Source of the DNA: Candidatus Didemnitutus sp.
GTDB lineage: Bacteria; Verrucomicrobiota; Verrucomicrobiia; Opitutales; Opitutaceae
Reading direction: 5' to 3'
Length of the DNA: 64,000 nucleotides
Assembly: GCA_019634575.1 (NCBI GenBank)
Contig: JAHCAY010000001.1
Span: 3,224,001-3,288,000, forward strand
Shown: in pieces, positions 52,222-59,957 of the stretch
Layout of the letters: each line of letters starts with the position of its first letter
Position numbering within the stretch: the stretch's first letter is position 1
Made by a program: the position numbers and the translations under genes
Notes under the pieces: model-generated
What the model was told of the DNA's origin: nothing
Seen by the model: the letters and a program-made list of their open reading frames with translations, nothing else
Databases searched by the model: none

Positions 52222-52738
52222 CCCGGCCGACGGTCTTGCTCCGGCGTTCGAGCAGGAGCGTATCGCACCATTGGCCGGCGAGGGGGCCCTGCGCCATGCG
52301 ACCGATTTTTTCGCGGATACCGATGATATGGAAACCGTGGCGTTGCTGGAGCGCGACGCTCGCGGCGTTTTGCGGGAAGGTGGACGATTGCAGCGTCCAG
52401 AAGCCGCGCGCCTCGCTGAGGCGGACCATTTCCTTCATCACCGCATCGCCGACGCGCTGGCCGCGATGCGAGGCGGCGACGTAGAGGCTCATTTCCGCGA
52501 CGCCGCGATAGACGTAGCGCCCGGAGACGGGGATGAGCACGGCCCACGCGGCGAGCGCGCCTTTCGCATCGCGAGCGACGACGGCGAGGTCGGCGATCTT
52601 GGTCTTGATGAAATCCGCGAAGGTTTCCGGCGGCGTGGCTTCGAACGTCGCGATGCCGGTCGCGATACCTTCGGCGTAGATGCGCTGGACGTCCGGCCAG
52701 TCGGCCTCGGTCATGAGGTGGAAAGTGAGGTGGGGCAT
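52217..52738 (-). CDS. GNAT acetyltransferase, phosphinothricin-acetyltransferase-like
   Basis: 173 residues from the ATG at 52738 (MPHLTFHLMTEADWPDVQRI). Family marks are IYAEGIATGIATFEATPPE, SGRYVYRGVAEMSLYVAASH, the acetyl-CoA loop RGQRVGDAVMKEM and the end region QQRHGFHIIGIREKIGRM. This PAT/YncA-like group acetylates small amino-group substrates such as methionine derivatives or phosphinothricin-like compounds. Its stop codon lies inside a short palindrome next to a REP-like element. Confidence 0.9.
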   Translation of the reverse strand: MPHLTFHLMTEADWPDVQRIYAEGIATGIATFEATPPETFADFIKTKIADLAVVARDAKGALAAWAVLIPVSGRYVYRGVAEMSLYVAASHRGQRVGDAVMKEMVRLSEARGFWTLQSSTFPQNAASVALQQRHGFHIIGIREKIGRMAQGPLAGQWCDTLLLERRSKTVGRD

Positions 52739-52794
52739 GGCGACGAAAGGCAGCCGAAGCTGTGCCAAAATAAGGAGCGTCGCGGAGGCACAGC

Positions 52795-52822
52795 GAGCGC
52801 GGGCCTGGGATGACCCGCGCTC
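52795..52822 (-). terminator. Hairpin after the ACT-domain gene
   Basis: GAGCGCGGG (52795-52803) pairs perfectly with CCCGCGCTC (52814-52822). It lies 16 bp after the stop of the ACT-domain gene on the minus strand. There is no T tract. Confidence 0.45.
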
Positions 52823-52838
52823 GGAGATCGCGGGCTAC

Positions 52839-53222
52839 CTAGAGGCGCTCGACGGTGTGCTCGGCGTTGCGGAGTGTGCGGATGGCGTCCTCGAGCTGGG
52901 CCTGTTTCACGAGCACGTAGTCGGTGTCGAAGGTCGAGTGGGCGAGGATGCTGATGCGCGAGAAGGCGAGCGGGTCGAGCACGGAGGAGAGGATGCCGGT
53001 CTCGGTGAAGTTGAACGGGCCGCGCAGCTTCAGGAGGCGCCAGCCGGCCTCGTGTTTCACGTCGGTGGGGATTTGCGCGGCGGGGCAGAGAATCGACAGC
53101 TCGTCGGTGGTGCGCGTCGTGGCGCTGAAGACGGTGGAGCTCACCCAGTCGGGGATCGGTGAGGCGGCGGGCAGGCGGGCGATCGCGAATTCGCCGGGGA
53201 GGAGCTGGATGACGAGCGGCAT
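52839..53222 (-). CDS. ACT-domain (CASTOR/ACT_7-like) protein
   Basis: 127 residues from the ATG at 53222 (MPLVIQLLPGEFAIARLPAA). An N-terminal half with TTDELSILCPAAQIP and a C-terminal ACT_7-like half with LRGPFNFTETGILSSVLDPL, then ISILAHSTFDTDYVLVKQAQ, make the paired-ACT fold of stand-alone CASTOR-like proteins. These small proteins are thought to bind amino acids; the ligand and partner are unknown. It probably forms a short run on the minus strand with the neighbouring acetyltransferase. Confidence 0.85.
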   Translation of the reverse strand: MPLVIQLLPGEFAIARLPAASPIPDWVSSTVFSATTRTTDELSILCPAAQIPTDVKHEAGWRLLKLRGPFNFTETGILSSVLDPLAFSRISILAHSTFDTDYVLVKQAQLEDAIRTLRNAEHTVERL

Positions 53223-53297
53223 GGCGAGACGAAGCCAAGCGCGGACGACGCCACATCGCAAGAAGGCAAGCAAGGAGCAGCCTCGTGGTCCGCTGGC

Positions 53298-53639
53298 CTA
53301 CCAATCTGTGAGCGCGTGTATCCCGAGGAGGATACCAGGCAGAACGACCGGCGTAGCATTTAGAGCGAACGCCAAAAATCTGAGCCACCTCGGTTTCTCT
53401 TCACGGGATAGTCCGACAGATGCGACAACCGTTCCAATTACGAATCCGAGCCACGCCACGAAGTAGATCACCCAAAAAACGCCGCTGTCGCGCTCTTCTG
53501 GCGAGCGCATGGCGTTGTCGAGCAGGCCTGAACCGATCCCAAGCAGCGGCGAAGCGACAAAAACAGCGATCGCCGAGATTGACCAGCGCGGCAAGCTGCT
53601 GAGGGGAATTGACTGTGGTGTCACCGCTTCGCCGTCCAA
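53298..53639 (-). CDS. Small hypothetical membrane protein
   Basis: Up to 113 residues. The start is unsure: TTG at 53639 or GTG at 53624, with no good ATG. Three hydrophobic segments are seen: ISAIAVFVASPLLGIGSGLL, FWVIYFVAWLGFVIGTVVAS and FALNATPVVLPGILLGIHAL. Base composition is visibly less G/C-rich than in neighbours (for example runs like CAAAAATCTGAG), a possible sign of separate origin. I recognise no family. It lies between the ACT-domain gene and the mlaD-like gene on the same strand. Confidence 0.6.
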   Translation of the reverse strand: MDGEAVTPQSIPLSSLPRWSISAIAVFVASPLLGIGSGLLDNAMRSPEERDSGVFWVIYFVAWLGFVIGTVVASVGLSREEKPRWLRFLAFALNATPVVLPGILLGIHALTDW

Positions 53640-53655
53640 TTTGCGAGCTATGTCG

Positions 53656-54645
53656 TCAGAAGAGCGCGTTGGCGACGACGCCGACGGCTTGGATCGGGCC
53701 GGAGTCGCCGAGGCCGTCGAGGGCGCGGTCGGCTTTCTTCACGACGCCTTGCACGTCTTTATACATCGAGTCGTCGGCGAGGAGCTTGCCGAGCGTGCCT
53801 TCGCCCTTGGCGATCTTGTCGGTGACGGTGCGGGCGTTGGCGACGGTGGCCTTGAGGTTGTCGGCGGTGGCCTGGTCGTAGAGCAGAGCGCCGACGGCGC
53901 CCTTGCCGGATTTCACGTCGGCGATGATGCCGCGGGTGTCGGCCATGAAGATCTTGGCGTCGCCGGCGGCGGATTTGATTTCGCCGACGGCGGCGACGAG
54001 GTCGTCGTGGAGCTTCGGGTCGTTGACGAGTTTGCCGAAGGTGCCGTCGCCGTTTTTGATCTTCGCGGTGATGTCCTGGAGATTGGCGATGGTCTCGGTG
54101 AGTTTGGGGCCGTTTTGGTCGACGAGCTTGTCGAGTTTGCCGAAGAGCGAGCCGGAGCCGCTGTCGCCGCCGAGGGCCTTGCCGATGTTGTCGGCGACGC
54201 CCTCGAGCTTGGCGCCGAGGGAGCCGAGCTGGGCGATGACCTCGTTCATGTCGGCGGTGTTCTTGGTCTTCATCGTGTCGCCCTCCTTGAGCATGACGGC
54301 GGAGGTGCCGAAGCTGACGGCGAGGTGCTGGCTGCCGAGGAGGCTGGAGGTCTCGACGGAGGCGACGGCGTCGTTCGGAATGGAGACCTTCGGGTCGATG
54401 GTGAGCACGGCTTCGACGCGCTGGTTGCCGAGGCGCGTCTCGGCAACGGAGCCGATTTTCACGCCGGCCATCTGGACCTCGTCGCCTTCCTTGAGGCCCT
54501 TGAGGTTCGCGAAGGGCGCGAGGACGGTGTAGCCGCGCTTCTTGAAAATCTGGCCGCCGCTGAGCGACTCGAACGTGATCCAAGCCAGCGCGCAGCCGAG
54601 CAGGAAGAAGAGGCCGACGCGAACGGTCTGTTGCGTGTTATTCAT
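53656..54645 (-). CDS. mlaD: MlaD/MCE-family phospholipid-transport substrate-binding protein
   Basis: 329 residues. One N-terminal membrane anchor (VGLFFLLGCALAWITFESL) is followed by an MCE/MlaD domain at about 35-115 (GYTVLAPFANLKGLKEGDEV, VKIGSVAET, VSIPNDAVASVETSSLLG). A long helical C-terminal part contains repeats of the kind GDGTFGKLVNDPKLHDDLVA and GEGTLGKLLADDSMYKDVQG, typical of MlaD proteins outside Proteobacteria. It forms the periplasm-spanning lipid channel that works with MlaE and MlaF. Its start overlaps the ATPase gene by 8 bp. It is the last gene of the operon. Confidence 0.93.
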   Translation of the reverse strand: MNNTQQTVRVGLFFLLGCALAWITFESLSGGQIFKKRGYTVLAPFANLKGLKEGDEVQMAGVKIGSVAETRLGNQRVEAVLTIDPKVSIPNDAVASVETSSLLGSQHLAVSFGTSAVMLKEGDTMKTKNTADMNEVIAQLGSLGAKLEGVADNIGKALGGDSGSGSLFGKLDKLVDQNGPKLTETIANLQDITAKIKNGDGTFGKLVNDPKLHDDLVAAVGEIKSAAGDAKIFMADTRGIIADVKSGKGAVGALLYDQATADNLKATVANARTVTDKIAKGEGTLGKLLADDSMYKDVQGVVKKADRALDGLGDSGPIQAVGVVANALF

Positions 54646-55447
54646 GGGAGTTCTCCAGTTGTTTAAAGCGGGGGTTCTTGAGATCGATCGTGGGCGTGAG
54701 GAAGTTCGCGATGTCGCGCTCCTTCGGCTCGCGGAAGTCGGCGGGTTTGCCGGTGGCGCGGATCTTGCCGTCCATGATGATGGCGATGCGGTCGGCGATG
54801 TTGATCGCGAGGTCGCGGTCGTGCGTGACGACGATGCTGGTGACGGCGGTCTGCTCGCGGAGCGTCGCGATGATCTCGCTGATCGTGGCGCCCATCACCG
54901 GGTCGAGCTCGGAGGTCGGCTCGTCGTAGAGGAGGAGCTGCGGCTCCATGACGAGGGCGCGGGCGATGGCGACGCGCTTCTTCATGCCGCCGGAGAGTTC
55001 GGACGGGTATTTGTTGGCCGCTTTCTCGAGGGAAAGAATCGAGAGTGCGTGCATGACGCGTTCGCGGATGCCGGCCTCGTTGCACTGGCGATGCTCGCGC
55101 GGGTAGAGCGCGAGGTTGTCGTAGACGGTGAGCGAGTTGAAGAGCGCGCCGGCCTGGAAGACGAGGGCGAGGTGGACCTTGTCGCGCGTGTCGGGATCGG
55201 CGGCGTCGTAGTCGCCGATGCGGACGGAGCCGCTGGTGGGGAGCTCGAGGCCGGCGATGTGTTTCAGGAGGACGCTCTTACCCGAGCCGCTGGGGCCCAT
55301 GATGCAGAAGATCTCTCCGGCGCGCACCTCGAGGTTGATGTCCTTCAGGACGGTGACGCTGCCGAATTTCTTCGTCAGGTGATCGACGGTGACGCCGAAG
55401 GTTTTGCCGGCGAAGGGTGTGGCGGTGTAGGAGGAAGGGGAACTCAT
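54638..55447 (-). CDS. mlaF: MlaF-type ABC transporter ATPase
   Basis: 269 residues from the ATG at 55447; the frame runs further upstream across the permease gene but is not coding there. Walker A is GPSGSGKS at 51-58, with Q loop VFQAGALFNSLTVYDNLALY, signature LSGGMKKRVAIARAL, Walker B LLLYDEPTSELDP and the switch His in VVTHDRDLA. The sequence ALFNSLTV is characteristic of the MlaF/Ttg2A branch. It powers lipid movement between the two membranes with the MlaE permease, whose stop lies 7 bp upstream. Confidence 0.95.
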   Translation of the reverse strand: MSSPSSYTATPFAGKTFGVTVDHLTKKFGSVTVLKDINLEVRAGEIFCIMGPSGSGKSVLLKHIAGLELPTSGSVRIGDYDAADPDTRDKVHLALVFQAGALFNSLTVYDNLALYPREHRQCNEAGIRERVMHALSILSLEKAANKYPSELSGGMKKRVAIARALVMEPQLLLYDEPTSELDPVMGATISEIIATLREQTAVTSIVVTHDRDLAINIADRIAIIMDGKIRATGKPADFREPKERDIANFLTPTIDLKNPRFKQLENSHE

Positions 55448-55454
55448 GGCCGGG

Positions 55455-56207
55455 TCAGAGGAGCGCCTTGGTGACGAAGTAATCGAGCACCAGGATGAGG
55501 ATGAGCGAGGTGACGACGGCCTTGGTGACGGAGGCGCCGATCTCGCGCGGGCCGCCGCGGGTGTTGAGGCCGATGTAGCAGCAGACGGCGACGACGACGA
55601 AGCCGAAGCACTCGACCTTGAGCAGGCCGTCGGTGATGTCCTTCCAGTCCATGTAGCGCTTGAGCACGGCGAAGTAGGACTCGCTGTCGACGGCGATGAA
55701 GTGGGTGTATTGGCAGATGAGCGCGCCGCCATACCAGCCGCAGAGATTCGCGATGAGCGCGAGCACGGGCATCATCACGAGGATGGCGGCGAGGCGCGGC
55801 AGCACGAGCATGCGCTCGGGCGGGATATTCATCGTCACGAGCGCGTCGATCTCCTGGTAGACCTTCATCGACGCGAGTTCGGCGGTGATGGCGGAGCCGA
55901 CGCGGCCGGCGATGAGGATGGCGACCATGACGGGGCCGAGTTCGCGCGCCATGGAGAGGCCGACGAGGGTGCCGATGAACTGTTTCGCCCCGAAGTTCTG
56001 CATCGAGTAACCGCTCTGCAACGCGAGCACCGAGCCGATGAAAAAGCTGAGGATCGTGACGATCGGCAGCGAGGTGTAGCCGATGAGGAAGCACTGTTCG
56101 ACGAAGCGCCCGAATTGGCGCGGCAGCGTGCCGGTGAACTTCAGCGTGCGCGTCATGAGGAGCACGACGCCGCCGATGTGGCCGAGGACGAGGGAGATTT
56201 GCTTCAT
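55455..56207 (-). CDS. mlaE: MlaE-family lipid ABC transporter permease
   Basis: 250 residues. Family blocks are FVEQCFLIGYTSLPIVTILS, FFIGSVLALQSG, ELGPVMVAILIAGRVGSAIT, AELASMKVYQEIDALVTM and PPERMLVLPRLAAILVMMPV. The ExxG-type motif and the five to six membrane segments are normal. It forms the inner-membrane core of the Mla lipid transporter. Its start codon overlaps the stop of the WP-repeat gene (ATGA) and it leads into mlaF, so the four genes are one operon. Confidence 0.95.
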   Translation of the reverse strand: MKQISLVLGHIGGVVLLMTRTLKFTGTLPRQFGRFVEQCFLIGYTSLPIVTILSFFIGSVLALQSGYSMQNFGAKQFIGTLVGLSMARELGPVMVAILIAGRVGSAITAELASMKVYQEIDALVTMNIPPERMLVLPRLAAILVMMPVLALIANLCGWYGGALICQYTHFIAVDSESYFAVLKRYMDWKDITDGLLKVECFGFVVVAVCCYIGLNTRGGPREIGASVTKAVVTSLILILVLDYFVTKALL

Positions 56208-57685
56208 GGCATGGAGGCCGCGGGGGCCTTGGTAGCAGGGGCGCGGCGGAAATCGAACAGGGAAAACTTCCAGTGCGTGTCACCCGGGGAGCGGCGCCAG
56301 CTGAGCAGGCCGTTGCCGATGGCGACGCGGGCGCCGGTCTCCGGCGTGGCGCGCGTGCTGAAGAGCGGTCCGAGGTGGAACTCGCGCTCGGCGGCCGAGC
56401 GGCGGCGGCTGACGAGGTTCCAGAGGATGTTCCAGCGGGTGTCGCCCGGAGCGCGTTGTTCGAAGCGGTAGACGGCGAAGAGCGGCGAGTAGAGTTCGCG
56501 GATCGGTTCGTTGTTGGTGAAAAAGACTTCGAACGGGCTGAAGAGCTGGAACTGGCGGCGGCCGGCGCCGTTGTCCCACGCGCTGAAGAGCGGCCAGAGG
56601 TGGCGCTTCGAGGCGGGCGCGGCGGCGGGATTCGCGAGGCTGCGTTGCTCGTGCGACCAATAGACGACGAACAGGAACTGATTTCTTTCCTGCGCGACGC
56701 CCTGCTCGCTCCACTTGGCGTGGCGGACGAGCGGCCAGAGCACCCAGGTCTTGTCGTAACCTTTCACGACGCTGTGCGTGTAGAACGGCGCCCAGCGATT
56801 GACGGTGCGGTTGTCGCCGCGGCCCTGCACGAGGAACGGCCAGAGGTAGCGTGTCTCGTGGTAGCGTTGCGGCTCGGTGCGGTCGGTGTAGCCGAAGAAG
56901 GGCCAGAGGTAGTTCTCGTCGACGAAGCCCGGGGCGGTGGTGCGCGTGTAGAAGGGCAGGAACCCGAGGCTCGTGCGCGAGGCGCCGGCGGGCTCGTCGA
57001 GTTGCTTCTGCTGTTTGTAGATCAGCGGCCAGAGGTAATACTGGTTGTCGTAATCGTTCGGACGCGCGACGTGACCGAAGAGCGGCCAGAATTCGAAGCC
57101 GTGGTGGCCGTTGCCGTCAGTGAAACGCAGGAAGGGCCACGGCACGTAGTTCGTGTGGCGTCCGTCCTTCTCGACGCGGAAGGTGAGCGGAAAGGCGACC
57201 CAGCTGAGGCGGTCTTTGCCGAAGCGATTTTTTACCTCGCCAGCGATCGGCAGCAGCGCGCGGTAGCTCGTCGCCGCATCGCCGGTGTCGCGCGAGAAGT
57301 AGAGCGGCCAGACATCGAAGCCGCGGACGGGATGGCCGCCTTCGCTGGCGAGGCCGGGCTGGCTGCGGAAATTGATCAGCTGGAAAAACGAGAACGACGC
57401 GCTCGTCGCATCGTGTTGCCAGGAGAACAGCGGGTAGAGGAAGTAGGCGGCTTCGCGGTCGGCCTGCTTCGTGTTGAGGAAGAGCGGGCGCCAGGCGCGG
57501 ATTTCTTTGCCATCGGCGGTCGTGCGCTCGGCGAGGAGCGGCCCGAGGCCTTGTTGCGCGGTGACTTCGCCGGTCTGGTCGTCGACCGTCGCGACACGCA
57601 ACGGCCAGCCGTTGAGTTCGGCGCCGCGGAGCGGCAGCGCGAACCCCGCCGCGGCGAGCAGCCAGAGTGCGAGTCGAGACTTCAT
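56204..57685 (-). CDS. Exported WP-repeat protein leading the mla operon
   Basis: 493 residues from the ATG at 57685, which begins a signal peptide (LALWLLAAAGFALPLRG). The mature part is built from about twelve degenerate units of 25-45 residues, each centred on an aromatic-Trp-Pro core: FDVWPLYFSRD, YVPWPFLRFTD, FEFWPLFGHV, YLWPLIYKQ, YLWPFFGYTD, YLWPFLVQG, WVLWPLVRHA and HLWPLFSAWD. The aromatic, alternating pattern suggests a beta-rich, possibly outer-membrane protein. I know no functional assignment for the family. The 4-bp overlap with mlaE ties it to lipid transport; an outer-membrane partner role like that of MlaA is a hypothesis. Confidence 0.8.
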   Translation of the reverse strand: MKSRLALWLLAAAGFALPLRGAELNGWPLRVATVDDQTGEVTAQQGLGPLLAERTTADGKEIRAWRPLFLNTKQADREAAYFLYPLFSWQHDATSASFSFFQLINFRSQPGLASEGGHPVRGFDVWPLYFSRDTGDAATSYRALLPIAGEVKNRFGKDRLSWVAFPLTFRVEKDGRHTNYVPWPFLRFTDGNGHHGFEFWPLFGHVARPNDYDNQYYLWPLIYKQQKQLDEPAGASRTSLGFLPFYTRTTAPGFVDENYLWPFFGYTDRTEPQRYHETRYLWPFLVQGRGDNRTVNRWAPFYTHSVVKGYDKTWVLWPLVRHAKWSEQGVAQERNQFLFVVYWSHEQRSLANPAAAPASKRHLWPLFSAWDNGAGRRQFQLFSPFEVFFTNNEPIRELYSPLFAVYRFEQRAPGDTRWNILWNLVSRRRSAAEREFHLGPLFSTRATPETGARVAIGNGLLSWRRSPGDTHWKFSLFDFRRAPATKAPAASMP

Positions 57686-57885
57686 GCTTGGTTGATGGTA
57701 AAGGCGTTGCCTTTGCGTCGGCCCGGGCCAGTTAGGTGATGGCTCGGGCCGAACGGGGACAGGTAAGTCCCAGTCCGCTGGGGCGCAAACAGTATGTTGA
57801 AACCGCAACGAGCAGAAAGTGTTCCGCCGCAACGGCGTCGTAAGGCGCGGGGCACCGGTGTGATTCGCTTCGGAGGGCGTGCCGG

Positions 57886-58470
57886 ATGCGCATAACCGGC
57901 GGCAACGCGCGGGGCATCCCGCTCAACTTGCCGAAGGGCGACGCCGTGCGGCCGGCGACCGACGCGATGCGGCAGGCGGTTTTCTCGAGCATCGCGAGTC
58001 GCGTGCCGGGCGCGCGGTTTTTGGACCTGTTTGCCGGCAGCGGGGCCTACGGATTGGAAGCGTTGAGTCGCGGGGCGGCGGGCGGCGTGTTCGTGGAGAA
58101 GAACGCCCGGACGGCCGCGTTCATCCACCAAAACATCGCGGCGGTGTGCAAAAGCCTCGCACGGGGGACAGAGGATTTGCGCGTGGTGAACGCCGACGCG
58201 ACGACCGTGCCGGATGCCGGCGCGGTGCCGGACCTCGTGTTCATCGACCCGCCCTACGACCTGATTGCAGAGGTGGCGCCGAAGCTGTTCGCGCGACTGA
58301 CGGCGTTGCTCGCGCCGAAGCCGGATCCGGTGATCGTGTTCGAGATGCCGGGCGAACTGGAAGTGGCGGCGGAGGGCTGGACGTGCGTGCGTCGCCTGGG
58401 CAAGGGTGCGCGGCAGCCGACGGTGTGTTTTTTCAAGCGCGCCGCGCGGGCGGCGGCGGACGCAGGCTAG
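57886..58470 (+). CDS. rsmD: 16S rRNA (guanine-966 N2)-methyltransferase
   Basis: 194 residues. The family start MRITGGNARGIPLNLP is complete. The SAM site is LDLFAGSGAYGLEAL at 46-60 and the catalytic DPPYD is at 121-125. RsmD methylates G966 in helix 31 of 16S rRNA, near the P site. Its 3' end overlaps the convergent rsmE gene by 4 bp. The 5' region is shared with the divergent WP-repeat/mla operon (200 bp). Confidence 0.94.
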   Translation: MRITGGNARGIPLNLPKGDAVRPATDAMRQAVFSSIASRVPGARFLDLFAGSGAYGLEALSRGAAGGVFVEKNARTAAFIHQNIAAVCKSLARGTEDLRVVNADATTVPDAGAVPDLVFIDPPYDLIAEVAPKLFARLTALLAPKPDPVIVFEMPGELEVAAEGWTCVRRLGKGARQPTVCFFKRAARAAADAG

Positions 58471-59186
58471 AGCGTGCCGCGGGCGGCCTTGGCGAGCGTG
58501 AGCGCCGCGATGACGGCGGTCTCGAGACGCAACACGCGCGTGCCGAGGTGCACGAGCGTGAAGCCGGCGGCGCGGAGCTGTTCGCGATCGCGCGGGCCCC
58601 AGCCGCGCTCGGGACCAAGTGCGAGCGCGAGGGAGCGTTCGCGCGCGGGGCGCTCATCGGCGAGGGCATGCGAGGCTTCGTAATTGTCGAGGGCGAGGCG
58701 CGTGGTGTCGGGTGCTAGGAGTGCGAGGGCCGGGGCGAGCGAATGCGTGGCGGTGACCTCGGGGGTCGTAGTCGCGAAGGCCTGCTCGGTGCCGGCGAGC
58801 ACGTGCCGCCGCCATTCGCCGTCGCGCCAGAGCGTGCTGTGCGCGTAGCTCGGTTCGGTTTTCTCGGTCGCGACAAAGTGGATCGCGCTCACGCCGAGCG
58901 TGGTGGCGTCGCGCAGGATGTCGCGGGCGGTTTGGGGGCGCGGGAGTCCGATCAGCAACGTGATGGCGTCCGGCGGTGTGGGCAAAACGGTCCAAGTGAA
59001 GGCGAGTTCGATCGCGGCGTCGCGGATGGCGACGATGCGGCCTTTGCCGCGCGGGCCGTCGATGACGCCGGCATAGAATTCATCGCCGGGGCCGCGGTGG
59101 AGCACTTCGAGCAGATGGCGCGCGCGCGGATCGGGGCGGGGGAGAGGGGCGGAAATTTCGGCGGCGGTGAAGAGCACCAGGTTCAC
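58467..59186 (-). CDS. rsmE: 16S rRNA (uracil-1498 N3)-methyltransferase
   Basis: 239 residues from a GTG start at 59186 (reading VNLVLFTAAEI), which fits the usual M-x-L-x-L-F start. The frame continues upstream into the response-regulator gene but only as a shadow. The SPOUT fold is shown by ATTLGVSAIHFVATEKTEPS, WRRHVLAGTEQA, LALALGPERGWGPRDREQL and LGTRVLRLETAVIAAL, the last being the knot region. It methylates U1498 in helix 44 of 16S rRNA. The neighbouring rsmD gives a small rRNA-modification pair in convergent orientation. Confidence 0.94.
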   Translation of the reverse strand: MNLVLFTAAEISAPLPRPDPRARHLLEVLHRGPGDEFYAGVIDGPRGKGRIVAIRDAAIELAFTWTVLPTPPDAITLLIGLPRPQTARDILRDATTLGVSAIHFVATEKTEPSYAHSTLWRDGEWRRHVLAGTEQAFATTTPEVTATHSLAPALALLAPDTTRLALDNYEASHALADERPARERSLALALGPERGWGPRDREQLRAAGFTLVHLGTRVLRLETAVIAALTLAKAARGTL

Positions 59187-59252
59187 GCGGTCGGGGTAAC
59201 GGGCGGCGAATGATATGTCCACGCTTGGCTTGCTGCGCGCAGGGTTTGGGGT

Positions 59253-59957
59253 ATGCCTGCGGCGGTGAATGTGAGTGTAAAATTCCCCGGCAAGGACGAG
59301 GGTAACCCGTTGCATGGGCAGCGGGCGATCATCGTGGAAGACCAGAAGCTCTTCGCGGATTTCCTGGCGGGTTGTTTTCGCGAGTGGGGGATCGAGGTTT
59401 TGCTCGCGACGGCGTCGGGCTCGGCCGGGCTCGCCGCGGTGCACCAGATGCGGCCGGATCTGCTGATGTTGGACTTTTCCCTGCCGGATATCGATGGGTT
59501 GGAGATCGCGCGGCAGGTGCTGACGGACCGGAGCTTTTCGGCGATGAAGGTGATCGGCATTTCGTCGCATCGGGACCCGTGGACGATGTTGCAGGTCCAG
59601 AAGCTGGGCCTGCACGGCTTCGTGGATAAGATGGAGCAGAGTTCCGAAACGCTGCGGACGGCCCTCATCTCGGTGGTGAGCGGCAATGTCTTTTACACCA
59701 GCGCCGTGGTGGAATCGAGTGCGCGGCTGCGACGCGATCCGAAGGCGTTCAACCGGGTGCTTTCCGAATACGAGATGAAGATCCTGGCGTTGATCGGCCA
59801 CGCGATGACCGACGAGGAGATCGCGGCGGAGTTGGGCATCAGTCCCTCGACGATGCAGTCGCGGCGGCGCGACATCATGAAGAAGCTCGACGTCCACACG
59901 ACGCCGAAGCTGATCCACTACGCGATCGCGAACGGGCTCACGCGGACTCGCAATTGA
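59253..59957 (+). CDS. NarL/FixJ-type response regulator
   Basis: 234 residues. The receiver domain has the acidic pair ED in AIIVEDQKLFADFL, phosphoacceptor Asp in LLMLDFSLPDIDG and the Lys of GFVDKMEQ. The C-terminal HTH is LSEYEMKILALIGHAMTDEE with AELGISPSTMQSRRRDIMKK. About 25 residues precede the receiver, which is longer than usual. Its last 20 bp overlap the end of the hybrid kinase gene on the other strand; that kinase ends in an HPt domain and is the likely partner in a phosphorelay. Confidence 0.92.
   Translation: MPAAVNVSVKFPGKDEGNPLHGQRAIIVEDQKLFADFLAGCFREWGIEVLLATASGSAGLAAVHQMRPDLLMLDFSLPDIDGLEIARQVLTDRSFSAMKVIGISSHRDPWTMLQVQKLGLHGFVDKMEQSSETLRTALISVVSGNVFYTSAVVESSARLRRDPKAFNRVLSEYEMKILALIGHAMTDEEIAAELGISPSTMQSRRRDIMKKLDVHTTPKLIHYAIANGLTRTRN

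Noticed and set aside
59187..59918. Long N-terminal extension of the rsmE frame
   Set aside because: It overlaps the whole response-regulator gene on the other strand; the GTG at 59186 gives a normal RsmE length and start motif.
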